Below, piece after piece: positions 18,052-32,644 of a stretch of DNA of 64,000 nt; within the stretch, counting starts at the first letter, position 1; each line of letters starts with the position of its first letter. Both the position numbers and the translations under genes were made by a program. Under the pieces are notes generated by a model that had not been told where the DNA came from, made no database searches, and saw only the letters and a program-made list of their open reading frames with translations. The stretch is from Pseudophaeomoniella oleicola (Eukaryota; Ascomycota; Eurotiomycetes; Phaeomoniellales; Phaeomoniellaceae), in assembly GCA_003868215.1 (NCBI GenBank), contig QWDQ01000035.1:124001-188000 (forward strand), written 5' to 3'.

Positions 18052-20739
18052 ATGAGTGTAGTCAGCCTCATCATCTACCGCAGATATTGGCCGCAATGGC
18101 TACAACTGGTAAAGACTGGTTGAAGTTCGTTCTCTCACCTTCTCTTCAAGGCGCGGGCCACTGATATCTGTAGTAAATATGATGCGGCTGCGAAAGATTT
18201 GCGAAAAACCCTTTCTCAAAAAGATCCAACATATTCAGACGTGGACGCCCTTCTAGTGCGCGTTCGTGTAGCTTTCGAGAATCTATGTTTTTCTAGTATT
18301 CTGTTAGCGGCGAGGCGTGATGCCGAGTCAACCTTATGGGATGCGCATGGCAAGGTGAACTCTCGCTATCGGCGGGAGTTGTCAAAACTTCGCGACGAAG
18401 AAGGCAAGAAGAGACCGGTCGAGAGAAGAAAGCTGGAGAAGCACTATCTTGACTTCATCAAGTCTAGCATGCGCTTCTATCGTGGCTATATTCAAAGACT
18501 TGCCTCTCACTACGAGGGCATTCCAGAGCTGACGGAGGTTGCCTCAAGATTTGGTTTGGACAGTACGACACGCAAGGTGTTTATTGAGTCCACATCGCTA
18601 ATTATATGTAGCTACCTCTATCGACATCCCAGTAAAGGCCTCGGAGGAGGTAAGAGAAATCATTCTCCGGTCTTGCCATGCAACGTTGATTTGTTTGGGT
18701 GACCTATCACGCTACAGAGAGACGGAATTAAAGACTAAAGAGCGCAATTGGGGTCCTGCTATCGGTTATTATGACCTCGCGTCATATATCAACCCTGCTT
18801 CTGGACTTCCGCACAATCAGTTGGCCGTCATTGCTCTTGCAGATGGACAGCATGTGCGAGCCCTCTATCAGCTCTATAGAGCACATGTTGCCGCGCAACC
18901 CCATCCATCAGCAAAAAGCAACCTCGACATCGAATTCAAAAAGATCATCCATAAAAGGAAAGAATTGTTTGCAAAAGGCGGCCCATCTGTCCCTGAACGT
19001 AATGTCGAGGCTTGGTTTGCGTATATTCATGCGAGCTGTGAGAGAGGTGAAGAGGGTGTCAAGATTGAGCAAATGGAAAATGAGATGCTTACTCAACTCG
19101 CTGTTCTTTTGAGAGAGCGCTCCTTTGAAAGTCAATTGCAACGATTTACCTTGGTGAACATTGCAGCTGAATACGTAGCAGCACAGCGAGCGCGTGGTAA
19201 GGGATTTGCCCATGACATCAAAAGGTGCCTGCTAACTCGCCTGCAGAAGATGTAGACAACACCGCCTCCCTCGCCATCTTCCAATGCTATCAGAGACTGA
19301 ACCTGAAGACTTTTTTCACCTTGCTACAAATATTACTCCCGGAGCTGACGCGAGATGAAGAATCCATGAAAATGGATACCAATGACGCGAGTGAGCTTAT
19401 CACGCCGATCGCAAGGCGAGTCCTACCTAGCCTGCGACTGTACAGTAGCTGGTTGCTCTCAAATGCATCCTACCTTGTGGCGCAGCGGGAAGATCCCATG
19501 CTAGGAGTACATATCAAGGAATTCTGGAGAATGTACTCAAACGCCTTGACATTGATAGGGACGACTTTCTCCGTTGAACGCTTACCGGAGATTTCGTACC
19601 TTCTCGAGGAGGATGTAGATACTCTGGGCTTTACACCTCTAGCCAATGAGTACACTTCAAGAAGATACTACGAAGATGTGGCCAAGGTCAAGCCACGCCA
19701 TGACAAGGAAACACGACCAAGAGAACTACCAGGTGTCGAGATGCTCTTCCGTATCAGGGATATGTTGTTGGATGGTGCTGATTTGGCGATACGGCCAGCA
19801 ACGGAGCTCAATGATCAAGTGATTCCTATCGAACTCATCGATCATGTCCGATTTGTATATCAAGAGGACGGGCTCCCAAGTGAAGTGTACTTGAGTCCGT
19901 CTAACTCACATGCACGTTCGCATGTTCAATCTACTACCAGTATAAACCGTGATGATATTGAGCGTTCCAGGAGCGCGTACCAGGACCGTAACATCCGAGA
20001 TGGCAGGAAGGATGACGATCAGTCCACGACTGCTGGATCCACATCAAATGCCACAATGAAGAACATGGTCAACAACTTGGTCGACTCAGAGACACCGGAA
20101 ACAATCCCCATTCCACCTACACCTTTGCAACACACATTGGGCCCTCCTTTTGTACCCCACGCCAGTGACAGCTCAAGTGCAGCACTGAAGCACTCGGGCG
20201 CGGACAATCAGGCTATAACTGCACGTGATCTGGTCATGAGCATGCAACGTACTGGTACAGCTGGAATGGTCGACCGTGAGGAATCCATCAGACCTTTGAC
20301 TTCCAGCATTTGGACCCCGTTACCCGGTGAGACAGGATCACCCCAAACACGTCCCGGAACTGCAACTGCGAACAGAGCGTTCGACCCCGCAGCAACGCCG
20401 AAACCTATGCAACCTCAGTCAAGCGCCTTGCTCTTCCAAGACGAGCTCCAACGCCAGCAACATTTCCTCCACAATCGATCAAGTCCGATAGCCAGCCCAG
20501 AGACTCCGCTAAGTTGGACGGGCAACGAGAACAATGCACCGTTCGAGCAATATCATCGGCCCTTATCCAAAGGCTCGCCCTGGGGTCGTACGACGATGTC
20601 CTCCACTTCGCCATTTCCCGGCACGCCGTTCAGCAGTTCCAGCGTCAAGGTTAGCTCGACAGACGTTCCTAGACGTACACCGATAGCGCCACAGTTCGGT
20701 GCTATTGGACAGATACCCCCAAGCGGGCAGGACATGTGA
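18052..20739 (+). CDS. Est1/SMG7-type 14-3-3-like TPR protein
   Basis: Proposed exons are 18052..18108, 18151..18562, 18612..19196 and 19247..20739 (848 residues). Exons 2-4 are well supported: they join DLRKTLSQKDPTYSDVDALL, ILRSCHATLICLGDLSRYRE, GPAIGYYDLASYINPASGLP and LNLKTFFTLLQILLPEL. These are hallmarks of the Est1 N-terminal and Est1 DNA/RNA-binding domains. The first exon and its short 42-nt intron are less sure. There is no PIN domain, so it resembles Est1/Ebs1/SMG7 rather than SMG6. Family members act in nonsense-mediated decay or bind telomerase. The long C-terminal part (from about residue 600) is Ser/Pro-rich and disordered. The family is sure, but the choice between telomere and RNA-decay role is open. 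Confidence 0.82.
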
Positions 20740-22091
20740 GAGTGAATACCTGTGTGTATGTGTACTTGCACTACAAGCTATGACACCCTTAAGCCATGTA
20801 TGAGCCCTTGATATGCTCGCACACTGTTATTCGAGAAGTACAGCCTTCGACATTGCAAACCTCTTCAATCCGTCAAAAGGAAAAGAAGCCTCAGTCTAGC
20901 CATCCCCATCAGACCCCAAATGATCTAGACTCGATCGCCAACAAACGCGTAACCGAATATCCCTCATCCGCTTATCTAGGTACTCTGCATGCTTCCCGAC
21001 CTCCATATTCACCAATGCAAGCAGGAAATCTGTCACCATCTGTCGATCCATCCATCAGCGTATCTGGGTATCTGGGTATCTATTTGCCCCCTCTTTCAAG
21101 AGCACATGAGATGAGCCTCGATTCCGACCGGATGAATTACAAAAGGCTATTAAGCAAACAAGCAAGCAAGACCTGAAGTGATGTCGTGGTTGGGATGGGG
21201 GCCCGATGAATGAACTCTCTCCTTCTTTTCATTTTTGGAAGGAGAGGGGGGCGCCGGAGTGGCAGGCAGAAAGAAAGAAGATGGATGGAAAGGGGTTTTT
21301 ATGGTATTGTTGTAATGTTGAGATGGAAGTTTCAAAAAAAGAAGGGGCGGGGGGAATGGAATCACATATTCTACATGATCTTTCCTGTTGGTGGTGATAG
21401 GGAACCAGGAGATTCTTATACGATTCGCGTAGGATTCTTTTGATATCTCTTTCTTCATCATCGTCGCTTCGTTGAAGAGCGTACGTTACGTATGTCATCT
21501 AGCTAGCTGCCTTATCTATTCCTTTTTTTTTTTTTTTTTTTTTTTTCTGTTGGACATGACCATCAAATATGGTCATGCTTTTACTGCTGCGGTGTGTGTA
21601 CTTGGGTGTGTGTTGTCAACCTTTCTCTCTCTGTTTATTCTTTCTTCTTTCTTGAGGGAAAAGCGAGAAACGCCCTACAACCTCCATTTTCTCGGGATGG
21701 AAACGCACGTGTCGAGATCTTTTGATCATGACGTGGAAAGACGTCTGGATTATGGGTGATGGATGGGACTTTATCTTCGTGCAATCAGTGTTGAATGTGA
21801 CTGCACAGATGCGTGGAGGAGGCATGAATATGTCGGTGGTTTGAGGATGGTGGTGAAGGTCAATTATGGCAGGAGTGGAAGTTTTGGATGAGGTTCTGGC
21901 GAGCTTGGACATTGGGTGTTTATGTGGGTTTGTATGCTTGTTTTGGGAAGGGGTATCTGGGATGAAGACGTTAGTAATTTGATGTCATTGGGGGTCGTCT
22001 TTGTGGGGTTCATGTGATGTGTGATGCATGCATGTTCTTGTTTTTTTATGAAATAGGAGGTAGTTGGGGGAACTTTGAAATATTCAGGAAC
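20740..22091. other. Intergenic, convergent Est1-like / adenosine kinase
   Basis: Both flanking genes end here. A 24-base T run lies at 21523..21546. The frames in this stretch are low complexity or antisense. No RNA gene was seen. Confidence 0.55.
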
Positions 22092-23335
<1,244 letters not shown>

Positions 23336-23844
23336 TCTGTTGTGTCCCGAGGGTATATCTTTTTTGTTGTTGGTAGAGATATATCGAGTTGACAGGCTAC
23401 TGGCTGAGAGGGGGTAGCGGGGTTGAGTTCTGCATAATAATTTATTCCACGATGTCGATGTCGTCCCACATGGACTGCAGTGAGGAGGCCGCGGTGCTAC
23501 TAGATCGAGAGACAGGCCACTGCATCTAAGACGCAGACCGAATGATCGCAAACTGGCCATAGCTGCAACAGGATGCCAAAAGATGTCAACATCAAATGCA
23601 GATTTCAGCAATAAAGCAGACCACCGGTGACCAAATCCCAATGCCCAATTGTCATACCTGTACCTATCGTAGTACATACTACGTATATCTCCTGTTTGTG
23701 GAGATTCCGGCAGCTCCCGACGTCAGTGTTTGGGACCTTGGTCAAAGCTTCTCCGCTCGAATCAGGTCAGGTAACGCCACTGGCGACGTGACATAACAAG
23801 CATCGTTGGCCTACGCCGTTGGATTGCCAGCAGCTACAGCAACA
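23336..23844. promoter_or_regulatory. Divergent promoter, ADO1 / DUF1770 gene
   Basis: The 509 bp between the two starts should hold both promoters. The sequence CATACTACGTATA lies near 23679. No clear known site was assigned. Confidence 0.45.
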
Positions 23845-24486
23845 ATGTCACAGAATCCAGCCATATCCATAGCATCGGCCATACAGTCCGCATCAGTCAA
23901 ACGTGATCCATCACCACATCATGACATAAACCCTTCCACCGCTGCTTCCACCAAAATCCCAATAGATATCAAGTCGCCCACCTCATCTGCACACTCTGAC
24001 GATGCCTCCATCTCGTCCGACGTTGTTGATGAAGCCAATGTCATTAAACCTCAACCCCGACGACCAACCTTCCCACCGCTCCCCGACTTCCGCTTCGAAC
24101 AATCCTACCTCTCATCCATAAAGAACGCCGACACCGCGTGGAAAGTGGCCTACATCACGATAAAAGATCAGATACTGTTTCCGTTGGTTCAAGGCTTCGG
24201 GTACTCTCTCCTGCTTAGTGGCTGGAGGTACTGGAATAGAGGGACACAGTTCCGTGGTAGGACATTAGGAGCGAAAATCAGGAGATGGTGGTGGGAGGTG
24301 AATAAATGGGAAGTCCCCAAGGACAAGTCTATCCAGAAGCAAGGCAGCGCGGGGAACGTGAAGGAGGTAAGTCTGCCTCCACGGGACCCGTGGTGAGAGC
24401 TTTCCGTCAGCAGTCAGATGCTGACCGTATCGGTTTTGTGGCTACAGTTCTATGTGGACCAGTTTGGGAGTGGAATGCCTGATTGA
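23845..24486 (+). CDS. DUF1770-type fungal protein
   Basis: Exons are 23845..24366 and 24448..24486 (186 residues). The 81-nt intron (GTAAGT...TACAG) joins NVKE to FYVDQFGSGMPD. The N-terminal 80 residues are Ser/Thr/Pro-rich. The conserved core is PDFRFEQSYLSSIKNADTAW followed by KVAYITIKDQILFPLVQGFG and SGWRYWNRG. This pattern fits the fungal DUF1770 family, whose function is unknown. A weakly hydrophobic stretch (ILFPLVQGFGYSLLLSGW) could touch a membrane. It starts about 500 bp from adenosine kinase on the other strand, which alone says little about its role. Confidence 0.7.
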
Positions 24487-25003
24487 CCTGCGGCGCAGAA
24501 TGCAAAGATATGAATACATGCAGGTGGATGTCAGAGACGGGTCCGCTCCTCAGTTGGTTGGCTGGCCGAGATGCAGGGCATGAAGATGGATTGGGTGGCT
24601 CGTATGCCGCTATCAAAGCGAGGCGGTCTGGCGAAATACCTGGCCACTGTTGCGAACTCAATAACAAGGATATCGCAATGGTTCCAGCACGGCTACATCG
24701 TCCTCTGTAGGAAACCTATAAAGGTACCAACAGCCATATACACTGACTGGCCCTTCAAGGCCCAGGCACGGGAAGCTTCACGAGCGGAAGCAGGAATATC
24801 AGGCAATGCGCATCTTGGGGCGCAAAAGAAGAGAAAGGCCGAATAACGTTCGACACGGATAGGGATAATGTCATTAGCTTTTGTATCTACCGAGAGCTGT
24901 TCTATCCATGCGGCTCCTGAATAGAAATAACACAACATAACACAACATACTAGTGCACCTATGCTGAAGAATAACTCGCCTTGGATAATAGCGACGAATG
25001 CAT
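24487..25003. other. Intergenic, convergent
   Basis: This is the 3' flank of the DUF1770 gene and of the WHIM-domain gene. No feature was seen. Confidence 0.5.
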
Positions 25004-26970
25004 CTAGGCGGCACCCTCAGGCACGATCGCGGCAGCGCCGTGGTATCCGTCGCTCCGTTCGGGAACGACGTCCATCTTCACATCAGCGTGGACATCTGCA
25101 TGTGCAGGCTCGTTGGCAGCAACCGGAAGTGGCTCTACAACAACCGTAGACGTGTCTTGAGGTCTTTCACTAACCTCGGCTTTGATTTCGACCGCGGCTG
25201 GTATCTCAACTTTCGGATCGTGGTTTTGCTCTGCCACGGTGATTGTTCCGTTTGCAATTCCATCAGACATAGTATTAGGCGTGGGCTGAAGTTCGATAGT
25301 ATGCTCAGCAGGCGGACCGGCGCCATTCGTTTGTGGTTGCGCTGCCTGGTGTTGTCCGTTGACAACCTCCACATCGTGAGGCGGCGCCACTGGTGATGAT
25401 TTTGACGCTTTGCTTCCTCCACGATACCGAAGCTGCACGACCAGGCTATCCTGTTGTCCATCAAATTCCTCCCCCTCGTTCATGCTTGCTTCATCATCAT
25501 CCTCGTCATTCAACTCAGGTTCCTCTTCGTCATCGTCTTCGTCCTCTGCTTCCCAATCATGCTCATCCGATATCCCGTCCGACTCATCCTCATCAATGGA
25601 ATTGTAACCTTCGATATGGCTACGATCTTTGCCCCATCCATTTGCGCGTGGTGCTTGCGATCGTTGCGGTCGACCTGATGATGTTTTCTGTTGGTCCCCT
25701 TCCTCTGTTGGTGCATCTACTTCCATGGCGTCGTCTTCTAGTCCCTTTCTCTGGTCAATAAGGAGTGACTCTCCGTAAAGTCCGGCCTGTCTTGGTTTGA
25801 CCTGTCGTCCACTAGCTGTTACGACAGGACCAGTTTCAGCAGGGGTTGTTACTCCAGACTGCCGCGTTGAACGACGAGTTGAGAGAGCGTCCGAGTAATC
25901 ATCTTCATCGTCCGAAAATGTGTACTTCATCCGCTTACCGCGAGTTCGTCCTTCGTAAAGTGAGAAACCAGGCTCCGGACGCGAGAATGCTGCTTTCCTC
26001 GCAAGGCGATAATCCCTTCTCCTTCTCTTCTCCTCCCCAGCTTCAAACCTCGGGATCGACGCTACGATCTTATTTTGCAACTGCCGCGCGTGGGACGTAC
26101 CCTCCGACTCGAGCTTGCCTGCCAGTGTTTTGAGGTCATCTATTGATTCAGCAACGCCAAACCAGACATTCGTCTTCGAAGTCACGCCGTTGTTTTCTCG
26201 GTAGACCTGAAAATGTGTATCATCCTGCCCCTCAATGAGCCAGTATCTCCTCTTATAGCCATCACGGCCCCAAGGCTGGACAGAGAGCGGCTGGTTTTTG
26301 TCATCCTCTTGGCGGGTTTGCTTATACTTTTCTTTGATGATCGCTTGTACGGCGGTGGACGACGAAAGCGACCAGTAAACCAAAGTACGTAGTAGTACAA
26401 GCTATTCGTGATCAGCGCAGTCTATCAAGGGTAGCAAATAGACCATACTCTTTTCTCAGGTGTCATGGTCTTGAAGTTTCCTCCCCCATGCAGCGGATTC
26501 CTTCCCTCCCACTGTCGCGGCCATTGATTCGAGTGGGTTTGAACTGCTTCCTCAAGCGCACGACCATAATGTTCGCGTTCTGGATCCTTTTTGCGATTAA
26601 GGCATAACGCAATTAGAGAACAAAGAAGACGTTCGGCGAGTTCTGTCGATACATCCTCTCGGACTCCTGCCTCCAATTCAGCTGGGCCGAAATGAGGACA
26701 CGATCGGCTGAAGGCGTCCGCGAAGCGACTTCGAAACATAACAATGACCGCGATAGCATCGTTATCAATGAGTTTGAACTCATGTGGAGGACTTGGCTCT
26801 CTTTTTGGTGGTGGCGGTGAGGTAGCTGGCACAACGACCTTAGGCTCGTAGTTGGCTTTGTTCGCGGGTTTGAAATACCGCGCAAGGCCTACAGGCTTGC
26901 TAACAATTTCCTCAAGCTCATCTTCTGAAGGCGGCGCCGACGAAAGACTTGATGAGTCTGAGTCTGACAT
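25004..26970 (-). CDS. WHIM-domain chromatin factor (CECR2/RSF1-like)
   Basis: Exons on the minus strand are 26970..26449 and 26401..25004 (639 residues). The 47-nt intron joins NFKTMTPEKR to LVLLRTLVYWSLSSS. The first half has a DDT-like region (FRSRFADAFSRSCPHFGPAE, then ERLLCSLIALCLNRKKDPER). The WHIM motif follows: VYWSLSSSTAVQAIIKEKYK, then QPWGRDGYKRRYWLIEGQDD. This is the arrangement found in accessory subunits of ISWI-type remodellers, where DDT and WHIM help the ATPase sense nucleosome spacing. A basic coiled segment (EEKRRRRDYRLARKAAF) and the fungal signature FSLYEGRTRGKRMKYTFSDD come next, then a very acidic run (about residues 440-475) and a disordered tail. It is likely nuclear. 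The partner ATPase cannot be told from sequence. Confidence 0.78.
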
Positions 26971-28345
26971 TGCGAGATACGTTATGGTGGTGGTAAATGG
27001 AAGAACCGCGTCGCGTCTGTGGGATGATGAGGAGCGCAAGATCGGAAAGTTCACGGTCACGTCAATGAAATCTACGCCAAGCAATATTTCACGCGACGGC
27101 AACCCTTCATACGTTGAGCGGGCCAGTATCAATGGGGTCATGCTCATTGACAACCAGAATGGAAGACCTTGATTTGTACTTTGGACCTCTAGACAAAGAT
27201 CCCTCGAGCCTACGAAAGCTCTTTTTCCTGTCACCGAATTTCGCAATCCATCGGTAAGGCATATGTAACGGAAGCCTTTCGCTTGAGCAACCTCGTTCGC
27301 AGAGCCGCATGCATACAGAAGTCTCGAGGGCTCATCTCGAGCACGTTCGCGATAAATCCATCAGTGACCCGTGAGATCGAGCGACAGAGCCTGCAAAGTG
27401 AAAGTTGCTGCCGCCACCATGCTTCTTTTGCAAATAGATCGATCACACGGGATCTCGGCTTTTGTCGGGTCTCGCTCTTGCACAATATAGCCTGCTAACA
27501 GACACCAGAGCCATCTTCTAGTCTCCAGACGGAAAGAGACGGAGCCGTATATGTATTTCATGGGAGTTAGCGATGCAGGCGCAGGTGGTGAAATGCGGAC
27601 GCCACAATGCGGTTAGTGAGGTCGAGAGAAAGAATAGAGACAATGAGGCAGAAGATCTTGTAGACAGAGTTTCTATAACATTATCAAAATAGTGACACGA
27701 AAACATATCGAACATATGAAAACGTAGAGATCGTTGAATGAAATGCCGTAGGGGTGACTGCAACTGGAAGGACAGGCCTGCACTGTTTCGATACCACAAC
27801 AGAGATGATCACGACCACCGAACCACAATACCAATGTGCGTCAACCACTTGTTCATCATCATGCTATAGGCACCATCAAGAGCAGGTGGTTTCGTTGAGA
27901 GCAGCATCAACAGTATACACATGGGAGAGAAAATGAAGCCCCATAGCAGAAGCGATAATCAATATTGATCATCAAAATCTAGAAGAAGCCTGCCAAAACA
28001 TTGCATGCGGTAGAGAATTGATCATAATTGGGAATTGATAGAATGTGGTTTCTACTGCTCAGATTTCACGAGGATAAATCGTCTGCCTGCCTGAATCTCA
28101 ATAATAATCCCCCAAGATATCGAAGTTGAGGCAAGAATGGGGAAAACTCTAGCGCCTCCAAATATGGACTAGCGCACCTTTTCCGCACCACAACTTGCGA
28201 AATTCATCGTGCGTCCTCAGCAAAGTATTGAACCATCCTTTCGACAATCGATAATCGACAAATATCGACAACGAAGTCGGTAAGAATCTTATCCTGGTTC
28301 AACATCATCGCGCATCAGTTCTAACAGCCTCTGCAGTGATTCGAG
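26971..28345. promoter_or_regulatory. Divergent intergenic region, WHIM gene / RPL2
   Basis: These 1375 bp hold both promoters. Just before RPL2 there are repeated ATCGACAA-like words (about 28245-28275). Minus-strand frames of 67-93 codons show no family pattern. Confidence 0.5.
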
Positions 28346-29272
28346 ATGGGTCGCGTCATTCGTAACCAGAGAAAGGGTCGTGGCTCTATCTTCAGTACGA
28401 CAACCGAAAGAAATCATCTGCTCTCGAACTTGTACTGACAATATGTGTAGCGGCCCACACCCGTCTCAACAAGGCACCAGCTCAATTCAGACAGCTCGAC
28501 TTTTCCGAGAGGCATGGTTATGTCCGTGGCGTTGTGAAGGAAATCATCCACGACCCAGGCAGAGGTGCGCCACTCGCCAAGGTCACCTTCAGGAACCCGT
28601 ACAAGTTCAAGGACCGCACCGAAACTTTCATCGCAAATGAGGGCATGTACACCGGACAATTTATCTACGCTGGAAAGAATGCGGCTTTGACCGTTGGCAA
28701 CGTCCTACCTCTTGGTCAAGTACCAGAAGGTACCGTTGTTTCAAACGTCGAAGAGAAGACCGGTGACAGAGGTGCTCTTGGACGAACTTCAGGCAACTAC
28801 GTTACCGTCATCGGCCACAACCCAGACGAGGGCAAGACTAGAGTCAAGCTCCCATCTGGTGCCAAGAAGGTTATCCTCAGCTCATCACGAGGAATGATTG
28901 GTATCGTTGCTGGCGGTGGCCGTACAGACAAGCCAATGCTGAGTACGTCGATTCACTTGTTGGTCAATAGGATATGGTAACTAATACGATTACAGAGGCT
29001 TCACGTGCCAAGCATAAGTACGCTGTCAAGAGAAACTCATGGCCCAAGACTCGTGGTGTTGCCATGAACCCTGTGGATCACGTATGGCTTCTAAATTTCC
29101 CGAACAGAATTCCAGAAACTGACATCTCTCCTAGCCTCACGGTGGTGGTAACCATCAACACATTGGTAAAGCCTCTACGATCTCAAGATACGCTGCACAA
29201 GGTCAAAAAGCCGGTCTTATCGCTGCTCGTCGTACTGGTCTGCTCCGTGGTACTCAAAAAGTCAAGGAATAA
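28346..29272 (+). CDS. RPL2: 60S ribosomal protein uL2 (RPL2)
   Basis: Four exons, 28346..28394, 28451..28942, 28996..29081 and 29135..29272, give 254 residues, the same length as yeast Rpl2. Introns have GT-AG ends and are 53-56 nt. The protein starts [16 protein letters not shown], contains [20 protein letters not shown] and ends with the very conserved peptidyl-transferase-side loop [20 protein letters not shown] and a basic tail. The histidine in HPHGGG is the residue linked to peptidyl transfer in bacterial L2 work. Codon use is strongly C/T-ending, as expected for a highly expressed gene. Confidence 0.97.
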
Positions 29273-30168
29273 ATTTGTGGTTAGATACGGGGTGCGGAGT
29301 GGTAGGATGTCAAGGGTGCGATATGCGTCCTGCAGGGTGTGGATGCCCATGGATCGGACTATCCGGAAGATTGATTGCTCTTCATGTCGGTTTGAGCATT
29401 GTTCTTACACAAAGACCGGATGCACTCGAGCGCCATTGCTCACAATGAAAATGAAAATATCTCTCAAAACTTCACGTGGTTGAATCCGCCTTTGATCACA
29501 TACTTCCTCTTTTCCGAGTTCCTGATAGATGCATCTCGATATGAGTTGCTACGTAAACTTAGTTCCAAAGGCGCCAACCTTGGTTTCATAAAATGAGATA
29601 GAGTTGAGCCTTTCTTGTTGTGTCTGACGAACAGTCCCTGTGGCAGTGGAATTGTGTCACGATTGGTGCTATAATAAGCGTTGGATAGGCGGCGTTGCGC
29701 CCCTTGGAGGGTTGTGACCCCACCATTGGACGACAGTCCTCAACATATGAACCCCAGTCTAACCCCTGTACTAGATTGATCCCGCCAGGGAATGCCACTA
29801 CTATCTTTCTATTGTGTGTCCAGTGTCTATTGCTAAGCTCGTCTAACAATTCCTTGCCTATCCTTCCAGTGATACATTTGTGACGCACACCCTACGTTCG
29901 CTAGTTATCTTGTGGACTGTTGGCTCTTCCGGGGCACCGGTTCTCCTATCAACCGATCTTCCCAGACATTCCGGAAGCTGCTCTGTGAAACCTGCGGTTG
30001 CCACAATTACGTGACATACACTACTGAGACCTTGATCTAGCCTCATCTCCCTTACTACCTATTTGATCTTCTATACTTCGCTCACTCACCATTTTCCAAC
30101 TTCGAAAGCTCCGCTCTTTATCAACTGTGTTTACGCTCCACGCCGAAGTGACTTGATCGGCCGGCAAC
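29273..30168. other. Intergenic, RPL2 to BAR gene
   Basis: This is the 3' flank of RPL2 and the promoter of the BAR-domain gene. No RNA gene or repeat was recognised. Confidence 0.5.
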
Positions 30169-31601
30169 ATGAATGTCAACAAGAAGCTTGATCGTTTCAA
30201 GCAATGGGCAGGTGAGCGAATGGGCGGAGAAATCAAGACGGGTGTCTCGGACAACTTTAAAGCTCTTGAGATTGAGATGGGCCTCCGACAAGAAGGTAGG
30301 AAGGTGAATTTCGCTGTGTGTATATTCACTGACAGTACCAGGGATGGAGAAGCTTCACAAATCGACGACCTCATATGTTAAGGCGTTATCAAAACGCAAT
30401 GAAGGGGAAGATAAGGAGAAGACGTTGCCTGTGGGCCGCTTGGGGACAACGATGATCGCGCATGGGGAGGACTTTGAAGATAGCTCCGAGTATGGGCAGT
30501 GCCTGATCGGTGAGTATAGATAATCCTGTACACTCATGTCTTGCTAAACCCTGACAGCATTTGGACGTGCGAATGAGCGGATCGCCCGACTACAAGAGAC
30601 CTATGTTGCCAATGCGACGTCGGGCTGGCTCGAGTCGTTAGAACGTTCCCTGGCGCAGATGAAAGACTATCAAGCGGCTCGCAAGAAACTCGAACAACGA
30701 AGGCTAGCGTATGATACTTCTCTTACAAAGGTTCAAAAGGCCAAGCGAGAAGATTTTAGAGTCGAAGAGGAACTACGAACGCAGAAGGCCAAGTACGAAG
30801 AAGCAAGCGATGATGTCTTCCGGCGCATGCAGGATATCAAAGAAGGAGAAGGAGAAACCGTATCAGACCTCGGCTCTTTTTTGGATGCGGAGCTTGCATA
30901 CTATGAGAAATGCCGAGAGGCATTGTTGGTTCTGAAGGCCGAGTGGCCAGCAAGGTACGCTTCTCAACGATTTTCAAGATTGCGACTAATCCCGAGGAAG
31001 ATCATATGCACCTACAAGCAGCCGGCCAGGGCGCTCCCGGTCCAACACTGCGCACTCTTTTCAGGAAAGATATATGATTGAGGAAGAACCAGAAAGCCCC
31101 CCTTCCCCAGACTCCAGACCGACAATTAGGACTCATCGCGCTCTTTCGAATGTTTCGGCTCAAGGTTCTTATTCTAGACCCGAGTCTCCAGCCAGATCGA
31201 ACAGACCCGACTACACAAGAGCCACAACATTCGAAGGGCCTACTCAATTAAGACGAGACCCCGTCCCAGAAATGCCTCGCGTGACACGTGTTACCAGCGA
31301 CACTTTAACGATTCGTTCGGCTAAATCGCAACTCCGGCCGACCGGTCTCACAGTCCCCCAGAGTCAAGACATCTTCAATGATCAGGAGGAATCAGGGCTG
31401 AGCAGCAGTCCAGAGAGATCATACGGTGAGCGTTCAGTATCACCTGCCACGTCATATGGGAGCATGCCTTCTAGGTCGTTCAGTGGATCAGCTATCTCAG
31501 CGGGTGTCGGTGCGAAGAAAGGACCGCCTCCACCGCCACCATCTCGTGCGAAAAAGCCACCACCACCTCCACCCCCAGCGAAGAAAGGGGTATTGACGTG
31601 A
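30169..31601 (+). CDS. BAR-domain protein with proline-rich tail
   Basis: Four exons, 30169..30295, 30342..30509, 30558..30954 and 31019..31601, give 424 residues. Residues 1-240 form a BAR domain: MNVNKKLDRFKQWAGERMGG, then KTLPVGRLGTTMIAHGEDFE, then coiled helices with KDYQAARKKLEQRRLAYDTS. The third intron was placed at an acceptor (CTACAAG) that restores SSRPGRSRSNTAHSFQERY; the stronger-looking TTTTCAG downstream would break the frame. The tail is Ser/Pro-rich and ends with two polyproline runs (PPPPPPSRAKK, PPPPPPPAKK), likely SH3 or profilin docking sites. BAR proteins of this kind bend membranes and link them to actin during endocytosis or at the Golgi. There is no SH3 domain in this one. 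Confidence 0.85.
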
Positions 31602-32644
31602 GAACGCTTCTACATACGCCAGGTGGTACTTGTTTGTTGGTGGGAAGCATGTCGGAAACTACTACACTCAGTTGAATAGCGCTCACAACGCAGGGATTGT
31701 GGAGGATCCTACTAAAAGCGAAAGGTTATGTTTAAATATGGTTACGAAACAGTGAGCTGGAGATGGACAACGGAGTTCGGATAAAGCGTGTGAAAAGGTA
31801 CCGTAGTTGGAAATTTGAGCTGTCGATGAGATCGAGGCGGGCCTCTGATCGCAAAAATCCACAGCTCATGTCAGAGCTCGGCATAAGTGTGGCTGTCTGG
31901 GAGACTTCGCCCACTTGGTGGACTCGTGAGCCAGTACGGGACTCTACTGGGACTTGTTGCCTTAATCCATGCGCGAGCAGGGCGTATATCGACTTTGAAT
32001 AGTACATGTCACTGAGTAGCCTCCGCTCTGTTAGCCTGATAATTCGGATCTACTCTGAACAATCACCGAAGTTATTGCATAACAAGGCTGGTGGGTGGAA
32101 GTGAACTGCTCGACCGGTAGGCGAATCGAAGCGGATATGGTGAATTATTACGGTGGCCGGGGCGCTCAGTAAAGCAGCCGGGCTTGGCAAAAATCTTAAT
32201 TTGGCGGCTCTTAGGAACCTCAATCTCACGGACTTTGCTACTCGCTCCAAGGAGATCGCAGCATCGCGAGTTATCATCGACCCTGCGCTGCGACATCAGT
32301 AGTCCATCTCCATTTCATGCCAACGCGCTTTTTTGCGCGCAACAACTTGGTCGAAGGCCTATTTGACTTCATTTAAGCTCCCTTTTTGCAACCTTTCCCA
32401 CTATTTCAAAATCATCGAACGCGCCCTTCGCGAATCGCAAACAGCCATCCCACTCTACGACTGATCATCCTTCGATCGTTGTCCGCCAATCCAAACACAA
32501 CACTTTCTTCTCGTTGTTAGGTGGCACGGATAGATATAACGTGATCATCCAATATCAAGCGCATTATTTTTGAAATCCTCCGAGTGACACTGCCGCTACG
32601 GCCCATGTCTATCTGAGGAGAACAAGATCATCTGCGCCAACAAC
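31602..32644. other. Intergenic, BAR gene to SNF2-family gene
   Basis: The last 300 bp are pyrimidine-rich and form a likely leader and promoter for the remodeller gene. No gene was recognised. Confidence 0.5.
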